Shown in pieces: positions 26,997-34,792 of a DNA stretch of 64,000 nt (the stretch's first letter is position 1; each line of letters starts with the position of its first letter). Source of the stretch: Brevundimonas mediterranea (lineage in GTDB: Bacteria; Pseudomonadota; Alphaproteobacteria; Caulobacterales; Caulobacteraceae). The position numbers were made by a program, and so were the translations under genes. The notes beneath the pieces are model-generated. The model was not told where the DNA came from, did not search any database, and worked only from the letters and a program-made list of their open reading frames with translations. The stretch spans positions 186,001 to 250,000 of the forward strand of contig NZ_JACIDA010000002.1 in the NCBI RefSeq assembly GCF_014196125.1, written 5' to 3'.

Positions 26997-27761
26997 TCAA
27001 GACATCACCCATCCGCCGTTCACGTGCAGCGTCTGTCCGGTGATGAAGCCCGCCTCGTCGGCGGCGAAAAAGGCGATGGCGTGGGCGATGTCGCCGACAT
27101 GGCCCCGGCGCTTGACCGCCTGGCTTTCGAGAACGCGTTTGACGTACCCTTCCGGGTCCGGATGGATCGCCTCGGCGTCGGTGGGAAAGGCGCCCGGAGC
27201 GATGGCGTTGACCGTGACGCCGTAAGGCCCGAACTCCCGCGCCCAGGCCCGCGTCAGACCGATCAGCGCCGCCTTGGACGCCACATAGGGCGACAGGTTC
27301 GCCCACTCCCCCGAAACCGTGATGCTGGAAATATTGATGATCCGGCCGAAGCCTTTGGCGCGCATGCCCGGCAGCGCTTCCTGCACCGCCACAATGGCCG
27401 CATCGACGTTGATCCTCTGGACGCTCTGGTGGTCCTCGACCGTGTAGTCCTCGAAGGCCTTGGACGGATAGATGGCGGCGTTGTTGATCACCACGTCGAA
27501 CCCGCCGACCTCGGCCAGCCTCGCCCTCAACGCCGCGCGGAAACCTTCAAGATCGGACAGGTCCGCCGTCGAAACCACCAGACGTCCGCACCCCACCGAA
27601 CCCGCGGCCTGTTCCAGCGCCGTGACCTTGGCCGGATCATTGTCGACGGCCACGACCGTCGCGCCGCGCTCCATCAGCTTCAGGGTCGTCTGCAAGCCCA
27701 GACCGCCGGCCGCGCCTGTATAGAGAACGACCTTTCCCTCCAGATCCTGAACGGCCCCCAT
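26997..27761 (-). CDS. SDR-family dehydrogenase
   Basis: 254 residues from MGAVQDLEGK; a start five codons upstream is possible. The cofactor site is LYTGAAGGLGLQ, with an acidic residue after strand 2 (VAVDND) that favours NAD. NNAAIYPS, ISSITV and the catalytic YVASK (with the lysine) follow, and the C-terminus reads TGQTLHVNGGWVMS. Sugar or sugar-acid dehydrogenase activity at C1 or C4/C5 is likely, and could provide a second sugar dehydrogenase beside the aldo/keto reductase. It starts one base after the DUF4432 stop, so it is co-transcribed with that gene. Confidence 0.85.
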   Translation of the reverse strand: MGAVQDLEGKVVLYTGAAGGLGLQTTLKLMERGATVVAVDNDPAKVTALEQAAGSVGCGRLVVSTADLSDLEGFRAALRARLAEVGGFDVVINNAAIYPSKAFEDYTVEDHQSVQRINVDAAIVAVQEALPGMRAKGFGRIINISSITVSGEWANLSPYVASKAALIGLTRAWAREFGPYGVTVNAIAPGAFPTDAEAIHPDPEGYVKRVLESQAVKRRGHVGDIAHAIAFFAADEAGFITGQTLHVNGGWVMS

Positions 27762-27762
27762 C

Positions 27763-28941
27763 TCAGCGACCTCCAATGGGCGGATAGACGCCGGACGGCG
27801 CCGGATATTCGTCCTCGGGCTGAAGCGCCACGCCCTCTATCCGACGCACGGCGTCCGTCACCGCGTCGCCGTTCGGCAGGATGCGGAAGACGCTATCGTA
27901 GCGCCGCTCCTCCCCATGCTCGAGCTGGATCAGTTCGCCGCGATCACGGGCGAAATCCTTGCCCTGCACGTGATTGGTCGAAGGCTCGAGCCCCAGGGCG
28001 TAGTGGCCCGCGTGCAGATTTTGCCATTCATACATGGCCGGGAACTGGGACTTGAGCGTCTCGACCTCAAAACCGAAACCGAGGGCCTCGTTGACCAGGG
28101 CGACGTTGACGCGGTCGTTCGCGTCCGCCGCCATCTCATGCTGCCAGACCTGTTCATGGAAGTTCAGGATCGGCGCCGGCAGCGTCCGGTATCCGGCGCC
28201 CTGTCTGCGATAGTCAGCGCCGTCGTGGGACGCCCAGACCACATCGCGGATCGGCGCCACATAGCGCGAGCCTTCCGACAGCACCGGATAGCCGACATTG
28301 ATGTGGTAACAATACATGTGGGGCGTGCGGTAAAAGCCGTGATTGACCACCCGGTCGTGCAGACGGATTTCGTCGGTCCCGACCTTGGCCTCGATCCGTC
28401 GGATCAGATGCAGATCCTCGCCGAACACCGTCGACTGCTGCACCACGCCCTCGGCCCACAGCACGCAGTCTTCGCCCTCCCAGCGTTCGCCGTAGCCGGT
28501 CAGTCTCGCGGGAATTGTACCGATCCGACCATGCAGAGATGAACTGACGGTCTTCCTCGGGCCGTAGACATAATGGTCTGCCGGATCGTCGTGCATGAAC
28601 AGGACATGGTCCAGTCCGCACGTCACCATCAGACCCGAGAAGGACCGAAACCAACCCAGTCCTCCCTCGCCTTCATACTCATGCAGCCCGGGATGCCGGA
28701 ACCCCGATGGGGAATGCCATCCCACCGCCCGGCCGCTATGGTCGCACTCTGCGATATCCATCGCCCGGTCGATCAGCACCGTGAAGCGCAAGCCCGTCCC
28801 GGTCCGAAACTCAAGCTGGCGCACCCCGCGCTCGACACCGTCGCCCAGCGTCATCAGCCGCACGCCGGCGAACTGCGACAGCGAACCCGTGCGCTCGGCC
28901 AGCGCCCGGCGGGTCATGGTCTGTCCGTATAGGTTCGCCAC
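27763..28941 (-). CDS. DUF4432 aldose-1-epimerase-like protein
   Basis: 392 residues. The sequence fits the DUF4432 branch of galactose mutarotase-like proteins: FTVLIDRAMDIAECDHSGRAVGWHSPSG, GLMVTCGLDHV, LHGRIGTIPARL, IRLHDRVVNHGFYRTPHMYCYHINVGYPVLSEG, and LGLEPSTNHVQGKDFARDRGELIQL. Several histidines and a late glutamate resemble the mutarotase active site. Members sit in carbohydrate operons, probably as epimerases or isomerases. It is the first gene of the long minus-strand run and starts 30 bases from an operator copy. It is cytoplasmic, without a signal. Confidence 0.8.
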   Translation of the reverse strand: MANLYGQTMTRRALAERTGSLSQFAGVRLMTLGDGVERGVRQLEFRTGTGLRFTVLIDRAMDIAECDHSGRAVGWHSPSGFRHPGLHEYEGEGGLGWFRSFSGLMVTCGLDHVLFMHDDPADHYVYGPRKTVSSSLHGRIGTIPARLTGYGERWEGEDCVLWAEGVVQQSTVFGEDLHLIRRIEAKVGTDEIRLHDRVVNHGFYRTPHMYCYHINVGYPVLSEGSRYVAPIRDVVWASHDGADYRRQGAGYRTLPAPILNFHEQVWQHEMAADANDRVNVALVNEALGFGFEVETLKSQFPAMYEWQNLHAGHYALGLEPSTNHVQGKDFARDRGELIQLEHGEERRYDSVFRILPNGDAVTDAVRRIEGVALQPEDEYPAPSGVYPPIGGR

Positions 28942-28970
28942 GTCTTGCCTCCCTGAACAGGCTCGTTATT

Positions 28971-28984
28971 ATAATATGTATGAT
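28971..28984. promoter_or_regulatory. Operator copy in the divergent promoter region
   Basis: On the minus strand this reads ATCATACATATTAT, one base from the 1663 site. It lies between the start of the long minus-strand run (28941) and the divergent mutarotase gene (29033), so one bound dimer could control both directions. Confidence 0.65.
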
Positions 28985-29032
28985 GTTTACAAGAGCCATT
29001 TCCGGTCCGTCAATGCCACTCCCGAGATCGAC

Positions 29033-29416
29033 GTGAGCGCCGCCGTGACGCGGCGGTGTTTCGCTGTCGACCTCCACGACGACCCGATCCAGATTGCGCG
29101 TTACCGCGAGTGGCATCGTGTCGGCGGCCCGCCTCAGGCCGTGACCGACGCCATTCGCGCCGACGATGTTCGCGACCTGGAAATCTGGCTGGTCGGCGAC
29201 CGCATGTTCATGATCCTGGAACAGGGGGACGCCTATGACGCCGCCGCGAAAGCCGCTCGCGACTCCGCTAATCCCGATGTCCAGGCCTGGGACGCCCTGA
29301 TGCGGACCTTCCAGAAATCGCTCCCCTTTGCGCCCGAACACACCTGGGTCGAGATGGCTCGCATCTACGCCCTCTCCGAACAGCCCTTCCCCAAGACTGA
29401 AGAGATCCTCCCATGA
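29033..29416 (+). CDS. L-rhamnose/L-fucose mutarotase (RhaM/DUF718 family)
   Basis: 127 residues from the GTG at 29033 (VSAAVTRRCFAVDLHDD). An upstream in-frame ATG at 28978 lies inside the operator and would add an uncharacteristic leader, so I prefer the GTG. Family features are RCFAVDLHDDP, YREWHRVGGPP (the conserved W-x), LEIWLVGDRMFMILE, and the terminal HTWVEMARIYAL. RhaM-type enzymes interconvert anomers of 6-deoxy sugars, giving the beta form used by the dehydrogenase. The stop overlaps the next start (ATGA), coupling it to the aldehyde dehydrogenase. Confidence 0.85.
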   Translation: MSAAVTRRCFAVDLHDDPIQIARYREWHRVGGPPQAVTDAIRADDVRDLEIWLVGDRMFMILEQGDAYDAAAKAARDSANPDVQAWDALMRTFQKSLPFAPEHTWVEMARIYALSEQPFPKTEEILP

Positions 29417-30855
29417 CCGACACGCTTGAACTTTCGCACTGGATCGGCGGCGAAAAGGTCTCCGGCGCGTTCGCCGGCGAGAGCCTGAACCCGTCGGACA
29501 CGCGGGATGTGGTGGCGCGCACGCCCAGGGGCGGGGCGGCCGAGGTGGATCAGGCCGTTCAGGCGGCTCGCGCGGCCTTCCCCGGCTGGTCCGACGCCTC
29601 GCCGGAAGTCCGCTTCGACGTGCTGGACAAGGCCGGGTCGCTGATCATGGAACGCGCGGCCCAGATCGGCCGCCTGCTGGCCCGCGAAGAGGGCAAGACC
29701 CTGCCCGAGGGCATCGGCGAGACCATGCGCGCCGCCCGCATCCTGAAATATTTCGCCGGCGAGGCGCTGCGCGTCCACGGCCAGAACCTGGCCTCGACCC
29801 GTCCGGGGGTCGAGATCCAGACCTATCGCCAGGCGGTCGGCGTGTTCGGCCTGATCACGCCGTGGAACTTCCCCATCGCCATTCCGGCCTGGAAGATCGC
29901 GCCCGCCATCGCCTTCGGCAACACCGTCGTCATCAAGCCCGCCGGCCCGACCCCGGCGACGGCCGAGGCCCTGATCGCCGTCCTGCATGAGGCCGGCCTG
30001 CCCAAGGGCGTGGTCAATATGGTCATCGGCGACGGCGACGTCGGCCGCGCTATCGTGGCCCATCCGGGCATCGACGGAATCAGCTTCACCGGCTCGCAGG
30101 CCGTGGGCGCCGGCGTCGCCGAGGGCGCGATGAAGCGTCAGGCCCGTGTCCAGCTGGAGATGGGCGGCAAGAACCCGCTGATCGTGCTGGACGACGCTGA
30201 CCTGGACCGCGCGGTCGCCGTCGCCCTGGACGGCAGCTTCTTCGCCACCGGCCAGCGCTGCACCGCCTCCAGCCGCCTGATCGTTCAGGATGGGATTCAC
30301 GACCGCTTCGTCGCCGCCCTGGCCGAGAAGGTCGCCGCCCTGCGTGTCGGCGACGCCCTGGACCCCAACACCCAGATGGGCCCGGCGGTCAGCGAGGCCC
30401 AGCGTGAAACCTCGTACAAATACATCGACATCGCCAAGGAGGCCGGCGGCCGGATCGTCACCGGCGGCGAGCGCCCGAACTTCGACAAGCCCGGCTGGTA
30501 TGTTCAGCCGACCCTGATCGCCGACACGGTCGCCGACGCCCGGATCAATAACGAGGAGGTCTTCGGCCCCGTCGCCTCGACCATCCGCGTCGCCAGCTAT
30601 GAAGAGGCCCTGGCCGTCGCCAACGGCGTCGAGTTCGGCCTGTCGGCCGGCATCGTCACCCAGTCGCTGAAATACGCCCGCGACTTCCAGAAGAACGCCC
30701 GCGCCGGTATGACCATGGTCAATCTGGCCACCGCCGGCGTCGACTATCACGTCCCGTTCGGCGGCTCGAAGAAATCCTCCTACGGCTCCCGAGAACAGGG
30801 CTTTGCGGCGGTGGAATTCTATACCCAGATCAAGACCAGCTACTCGGCTGGCTAG
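29413..30855 (+). CDS. Aldehyde dehydrogenase, likely 2,5-dioxovalerate (alpha-ketoglutarate semialdehyde) type
   Basis: 480 residues, normal for the superfamily. Present are FGLITPWNFPIAIPAWKIAPA, VVIKPAGPTPATAEAL (the usual KPA/KPS site), GISFTGSQAVGAGV, the general base in LEMGGKNPLIV, the nucleophile in FFATGQRCTASSRL, and NNEEVFGPV. The pattern resembles the YcbD/GucD-like semialdehyde dehydrogenases of sugar acid pathways, which oxidize alpha-ketoglutarate semialdehyde to 2-oxoglutarate. A FAH-type dehydratase at 22691 could supply that substrate. L-lactaldehyde oxidation is an alternative that sequence alone does not exclude. Confidence 0.85.
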   Translation: MTDTLELSHWIGGEKVSGAFAGESLNPSDTRDVVARTPRGGAAEVDQAVQAARAAFPGWSDASPEVRFDVLDKAGSLIMERAAQIGRLLAREEGKTLPEGIGETMRAARILKYFAGEALRVHGQNLASTRPGVEIQTYRQAVGVFGLITPWNFPIAIPAWKIAPAIAFGNTVVIKPAGPTPATAEALIAVLHEAGLPKGVVNMVIGDGDVGRAIVAHPGIDGISFTGSQAVGAGVAEGAMKRQARVQLEMGGKNPLIVLDDADLDRAVAVALDGSFFATGQRCTASSRLIVQDGIHDRFVAALAEKVAALRVGDALDPNTQMGPAVSEAQRETSYKYIDIAKEAGGRIVTGGERPNFDKPGWYVQPTLIADTVADARINNEEVFGPVASTIRVASYEEALAVANGVEFGLSAGIVTQSLKYARDFQKNARAGMTMVNLATAGVDYHVPFGGSKKSSYGSREQGFAAVEFYTQIKTSYSAG

Positions 30856-31032
30856 AGGTTTGGAGGTCTACAGCTTCGGTACGAATCCAGGCTCAACCTG
30901 AGCCATCCGCACAGCGCCGCAGCACGACGCGCTGTGCGGTCCCGGGCGAAGGATCGAACGTTCTAGCGCTGCGGTTCCGCTGTGAGGAAAGCTCAGTCAT
31001 CAAAACAGGCACTTGGGCATCAACGGGAAACC
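30856..31032. other. Intergenic region with two adjacent hairpins
   Basis: GGCTCA-ACC-TGAGCC spans 30890-30904, and CCGCACAGCG at 30907-30916 pairs perfectly with CGCTGTGCGG at 30930-30939. Neither hairpin has a T-run, so they are not clear Rho-independent terminators. They lie between convergent genes (ALDH and HNH) and could end transcription weakly or stabilize the ALDH mRNA. Confidence 0.45.
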
Positions 31033-31593
31033 CTAGGGTTCGAGCTCGATGTCCCAGTAGAGATAATCCAGCCAGCTCTGGTGCAGATAATGCGGCGGAA
31101 AACGCCGGCCCGCTTCCTGAAGCTGCCAGGCGTTGGGGCGATAGGGTTCGCGGCGGATCGGCATCATGGCCTGGCGCGGGGTGCGGCCGCCCTTGGTCAG
31201 GTTGCAGGGGCCGCAGGCGGCGACGATATTCTCCCAAGTCGTACGGCCGCCGTGCGAACGCGGAATGACGTGGTCGAAGGTCAGCTCGGTCGATTCCCCG
31301 CAGTACTGACAGGCGAAACCGTCGCGCAGGAAGACGTTGAACCGGGTGAAGGCGGGGTTTCGATCCTGATCGACATAGGTTTTCAGCGCGATGACGCTGG
31401 GCAGTTGCATCTCTACGGACGGAGAGCGAACCACCTTGTCATACAGCGACACCACGTCCACCCGGTCCTGATAGACCGCCTTGACCGCCTCTTCCCACGG
31501 CCAGAGCGACAGAGGGTAGTAGGACAGGGGGCGGAAGTCCGCGTTCAGGACGAGGGCGGGAAAGCCCGAAGGCGCTCGATGGAGGACCTGCAT
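31033..31593 (-). CDS. HNH endonuclease-domain protein
   Basis: 186 residues. The C-terminal half carries the zinc-type HNH core: FACQYCGESTELTFDHVIPR, with the first C-x2-C and the DH pair, then WENIVAACGPCNLTKGG with the second C-x2-C and the Asn. The N-terminal half (VLNADFRPLSYYPLSLWPW) is typical of the stand-alone chromosomal HNH proteins conserved in alphaproteobacteria. These are presumably nucleases, but their role is not established. The gene is single, facing the sugar locus. Confidence 0.88.
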   Translation of the reverse strand: MQVLHRAPSGFPALVLNADFRPLSYYPLSLWPWEEAVKAVYQDRVDVVSLYDKVVRSPSVEMQLPSVIALKTYVDQDRNPAFTRFNVFLRDGFACQYCGESTELTFDHVIPRSHGGRTTWENIVAACGPCNLTKGGRTPRQAMMPIRREPYRPNAWQLQEAGRRFPPHYLHQSWLDYLYWDIELEP

Positions 31594-31722
31594 CAGGCCC
31601 TCCCGGTCGGCGCGGGGGGTATGGAAGCTACAGGATTGAAGACGCGTCTCCTTCCTTAGTCCGAGGCGTTCAGCCTAATCCCGATTCGAAGACGCCGCCA
31701 TGACGAACAGGCGACGAACCGT

Positions 31723-32373
31723 TCAATTTCGTTCTGGAAAGCCCGGCAGGGTCCAGCCCCAGCGCAGGGCCCCCGCCCGCAACATGAAGCCGGCGACGGC
31801 GGCGACGATGGCGGCGGGCCAGATCGGCGCCTCGGGAATCCGCAGGACGATGTAGAGGGTCGCCGCCAGTATGGCTGCGGTCACATTGATCTCGCGCCGG
31901 AGCAGGATCGACGGCTGGCCCGCCAGGGTGTCGCGCACCACCCCGCCGAAACAGGCGGTAAGGGTGCCCATGACGATGCAGATCAGCGGGTGGGCCCCGG
32001 CCGCCTCCGCCTTGGCCGCCCCCATGACGCCATAGGCGCCCAGGCCGATGGCGTCGAGCCACAGCAGGGCCCGGAACCGCCAGTCGCGCTGTCCGATCAA
32101 CCAGACGACCACCGCCGTCACCAGGCAGACCGCCATATAGCGCCAGTCCTGCACCCAGAAGACCGGCAGGCCCAGCAGCAGGTCGCGCAACGTCCCCCCG
32201 CCGACACCGGTTATGGCCGCGAAGAAGGCGAAGGTGACCACGTCGTGCTTCTCGCGCGCGGCGGCCAGGGCGCCGGTGGCCGCGAACACGGCCACCCCGG
32301 CGAAATCGAGCGCCGCGAGCACCGTCTGCGGATTGCGCAGCGGCTCGGTCAGGGCGGGGTCGAGGGGGGTCAC
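31723..32373 (-). CDS. UPF0126/YicG-family inner membrane protein (trimeric channel-like)
   Basis: 216 residues from a GTG at 32373 (VTPLDPALTEPL). Two similar halves are visible, each with a small-residue helix and a G-G-x-x-R-D signature: AITGVGGGTLRDLLLG and LTACFGGVVRDTLAG. This repeat is the hallmark of the UPF0126 family, with about seven membrane segments, proposed to resemble TRIC cation channels or to transport glycine in some bacteria. The start overlaps the glycosylase stop (GTGA, 32370-32373), so the two genes are coupled although their functions seem unrelated. Confidence 0.87.
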   Translation of the reverse strand: MTPLDPALTEPLRNPQTVLAALDFAGVAVFAATGALAAAREKHDVVTFAFFAAITGVGGGTLRDLLLGLPVFWVQDWRYMAVCLVTAVVVWLIGQRDWRFRALLWLDAIGLGAYGVMGAAKAEAAGAHPLICIVMGTLTACFGGVVRDTLAGQPSILLRREINVTAAILAATLYIVLRIPEAPIWPAAIVAAVAGFMLRAGALRWGWTLPGFPERN

Positions 32374-33026
32374 GCGCTCAGATCCTCCAGCACGATGTCG
32401 CCGCGCCGAACGCCGCCATACCATCCCCACAGCAGATGCGCCGCCACCCCGCGATGGGGCCGCCAGATCTCGGCGCGGGCATAGGCCTGTTTCTCGTTCG
32501 GGCGCAACTCGGCCCGGTCGGCCCAGCGCATGGCCTCCTGCAGGGCCACGTCCCCGCCGGGAAAGACGTTCAGCCGCCCCTCGCAGAACATCAGATAGGT
32601 CTCGGCCGTCCATTTGCCGACGCCCTTGATGGCGGTCAGGGCGGTGATGGCGTCGTCGTCCGACAGGGTCTGCATATGGTCCAGATCGACGCGCCCCTCG
32701 ACCTGGGCCAGGGCGATCTCGCGACCGTATTTGGCCTTCTGTCCCGACAGGCCGAAGGCGCGCAGGGCCTCGATGTCGCGCGCCAGCACCGCCTCGGGCG
32801 TCACCGTCCCGCCCAGTCCCTCGACCGTACGCGCCCAGATGGAGGCGGCGGCGGCCACGGACACCTGCTGCTCCACGATCATGCGGAACAGGCCCTCGTA
32901 ACCGCCGGGCCGCAGCCGCCATTCGAAGGCCGGCGTCTGGGCGTGGGCGCGCGCCAGGGCGGGATCGGCGACGGCAAGGGCCTCGCGCGCGGCGGCGATG
33001 TCCTGGGATGTGGGCGGGACGGGCAT
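32370..33026 (-). CDS. DNA-3-methyladenine glycosylase II (AlkA-type, HhH-GPD)
   Basis: 218 residues. The helix-hairpin-helix glycosylase core is present: IVEQQVSVAAAASIW, ITALTAIKGVGKWTAETYLMFCEG (the hairpin) and FPGGDVALQEAM with the catalytic aspartate, then WRPHRGVAAHLLW near the end. It excises alkylated purines from DNA. It is shorter than E. coli AlkA because it lacks the N-terminal domain, as is usual for alphaproteobacterial enzymes. It is transcribed with the downstream membrane protein and divergently from gluQ. Confidence 0.9.
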   Translation of the reverse strand: MPVPPTSQDIAAAREALAVADPALARAHAQTPAFEWRLRPGGYEGLFRMIVEQQVSVAAAASIWARTVEGLGGTVTPEAVLARDIEALRAFGLSGQKAKYGREIALAQVEGRVDLDHMQTLSDDDAITALTAIKGVGKWTAETYLMFCEGRLNVFPGGDVALQEAMRWADRAELRPNEKQAYARAEIWRPHRGVAAHLLWGWYGGVRRGDIVLEDLSA

Positions 33027-33108
33027 TCCTCCTGCTTACGGCCCATACGCAAACTCGGAAAGAGCGGGGGGCGCCGTTGGCGTCCGGAAACCGCTAAGGA
33101 TTGCAGAG

Positions 33109-33969
33109 ATGTTCGCCACCCGTTTCGCCCCCTCTCCCACCGGCCGCCTGCACAAGGGCCACGCCTTTTCGGCCCTGACCGCCTGGTCGGCGGCCAAGGC
33201 GGCGGGCGGGCGGTTTCTGCTGCGGATCGAGGACATCGATCCCACGCGCTGCCGACCGGAACATGAGGCCGCCATTCTGGAAGACCTGGCCTGGCTGGGG
33301 CTGGACTGGGAGACGCCGGTCCGACGCCAGTCGGATCATCTGTCCGACTATGCCGCGGCGATCGAGGCCCTGAAGGCGCGGGATCTGTTGTACCGGTGTT
33401 TCCGTACACGGAAAGAGATCCTGGACCGGATCGGCGATGCGCCGCACGGGGCGAGCGAAACGGTGCGGCCGGGGCCGCATCCGGCCGAGGAGGAAGCCCG
33501 TTTCCTGGCCCAGGGGCGGCCTTTCGCCTGGCGACTGTCGCTGGACCGGGCGCGCGAAACCCTGGGCGAGGCGACGTGGACCGGGCTGGTCTTCATCGAG
33601 CAGGGGGCCGGCCCGGATGGAGAAACCGGCGTTGTGCCCGTGCGGCCCGAGACGGCCGGGGATGTGGTGCTGGCGCGCAAGGATGCGGGCGTCGCCTATC
33701 ATCTGGCCGTGACCCACGATGACGCCTTGCAGGGGATCGACCATGTGATCCGGGGGCAGGACCTGTTCGAGGCCGCCCATGTGCAGCGCCTGATCCAGGC
33801 CCTGATGGGCTGGCCCGCCCCTGTCTATCGCCACCACCGCCTGCTGGCCGGGCCGGACGGGCGCCGCTACGCCAAGCGGGACCAATCCGTAACCCTGGCG
33901 GAGCTGAGGGCGGGCGGCATGACGGCCCAGGCCCTGCGCGCCGAACTGGGGTTCAGTCCCGACGGCTGA
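33109..33969 (+). CDS. gluQ: Glutamyl-Q tRNA(Asp) synthetase
   Basis: 286 residues from the ATG at 33109. It is a truncated glutamyl-tRNA synthetase: FAPSPTGRLHKGHAFSA carries the HIGH-type motif, LLRIEDIDPTRCRPEHE follows, and YAKRDQSVTL is the KMSKS-like site. The anticodon-binding domain is absent, as in all GluQ proteins, which attach glutamate to queuosine in tRNA(Asp). The E. coli enzyme binds zinc through a C-x-C plus later Tyr/Cys set; here only LLYRCFRTRKEI is seen, with one cysteine, so that site seems lost. The 3' end overlaps the convergent gene at 33953 by 17 bases. Confidence 0.92.
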   Translation: MFATRFAPSPTGRLHKGHAFSALTAWSAAKAAGGRFLLRIEDIDPTRCRPEHEAAILEDLAWLGLDWETPVRRQSDHLSDYAAAIEALKARDLLYRCFRTRKEILDRIGDAPHGASETVRPGPHPAEEEARFLAQGRPFAWRLSLDRARETLGEATWTGLVFIEQGAGPDGETGVVPVRPETAGDVVLARKDAGVAYHLAVTHDDALQGIDHVIRGQDLFEAAHVQRLIQALMGWPAPVYRHHRLLAGPDGRRYAKRDQSVTLAELRAGGMTAQALRAELGFSPDG

Positions 33970-34792
33970 AGATGCGCGAAGCGCCATAGCCGGTCAGGGC
34001 GGCCAGAACCACGCAGAGGAGGCCGTACAGCCACGGCCGCCGATGGGCGAACTCGTAGATGTCGCGCTCGATGCCGACCTTCTCGACCGTCAGGGTCAGA
34101 TTGGACACAGACCGGGGCTCGCCGTCCTGGAACAGCCAGACCTCAGCATAGTATTTCCCGGTCGGGGCGACGGTCGGCAGTTTGACCTCGGCCCGGAACA
34201 GGCCGCGATCGACGAACTCGACTCCGTCAGGATCGGTGTCATAGAGGGCCGCCGCCTCCTTCAGCCGGATCACGGCGCGGCGCCAATCCAAGTAGTCGTC
34301 GCCCAGACGGCTGACGACCACGTCGCGCACCCCGTAGCGGGTCACGGTGCCGACCTCTTCCGGCGCGTCGATGCGCAGATGGTCCACCCCGACGCCCAGC
34401 CGACGCAGCTGGCCGAAGTCGGCGATGTCCGACAGGGGCCGGGTCGAGGCGGTCATGTAGAAGCCGGGCGCCCCTTCGAACAGGACCGGGCGGCTGTTCA
34501 GCCAGACCCCCATGTTGCGGGTCTTCTTGACCAGGCGGACCGGGGCGTCGGGGCCGCGCACCACCACGACCACATCGACCGGATCCGGCGTCGGATTGAA
34601 CACCGCGCCATACAAGACGATGGAGGCGCCGGTGAAACCGGAATCGACGTGGACCTGGGCGTCGGTCAGGGCGGCGGCGACGCGCAGTTCGCCCGTCGTG
34701 GCCTCGGACCGGTCGGGGGCCGGCGCCGCGACGGCGGCCGCCTCGATGGGGGGCGCCTCGATGGCCGGAGGGGGGGGAGGAAGCGCCTGCAT
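33953..34792 (-). CDS. TIGR02186-family membrane-anchored protein
   Basis: 279 residues. The family core is visible: VHVDSGFTGASIVLYGAVF, VVVVRGPDAPVRLVKKTRNMGVWLN, GFYMTASTRPL, FRAEVKLPTVAPTGKYYAEVWLFQDG, and a C-terminal membrane helix (WLYGLLCVVLAALTGYGA) followed by a basic tail. These proteins occur next to TauE/SafE permeases in alphaproteobacteria, as here; the role is unknown. The N-terminus is a Pro/Ala-rich stretch (MQALPPPPPAIEAPP) rather than an obvious signal peptide. The start shares one base with the permease stop at 34792. Confidence 0.8.
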   Translation of the reverse strand: MQALPPPPPAIEAPPIEAAAVAAPAPDRSEATTGELRVAAALTDAQVHVDSGFTGASIVLYGAVFNPTPDPVDVVVVVRGPDAPVRLVKKTRNMGVWLNSRPVLFEGAPGFYMTASTRPLSDIADFGQLRRLGVGVDHLRIDAPEEVGTVTRYGVRDVVVSRLGDDYLDWRRAVIRLKEAAALYDTDPDGVEFVDRGLFRAEVKLPTVAPTGKYYAEVWLFQDGEPRSVSNLTLTVEKVGIERDIYEFAHRRPWLYGLLCVVLAALTGYGASRIFSRRD

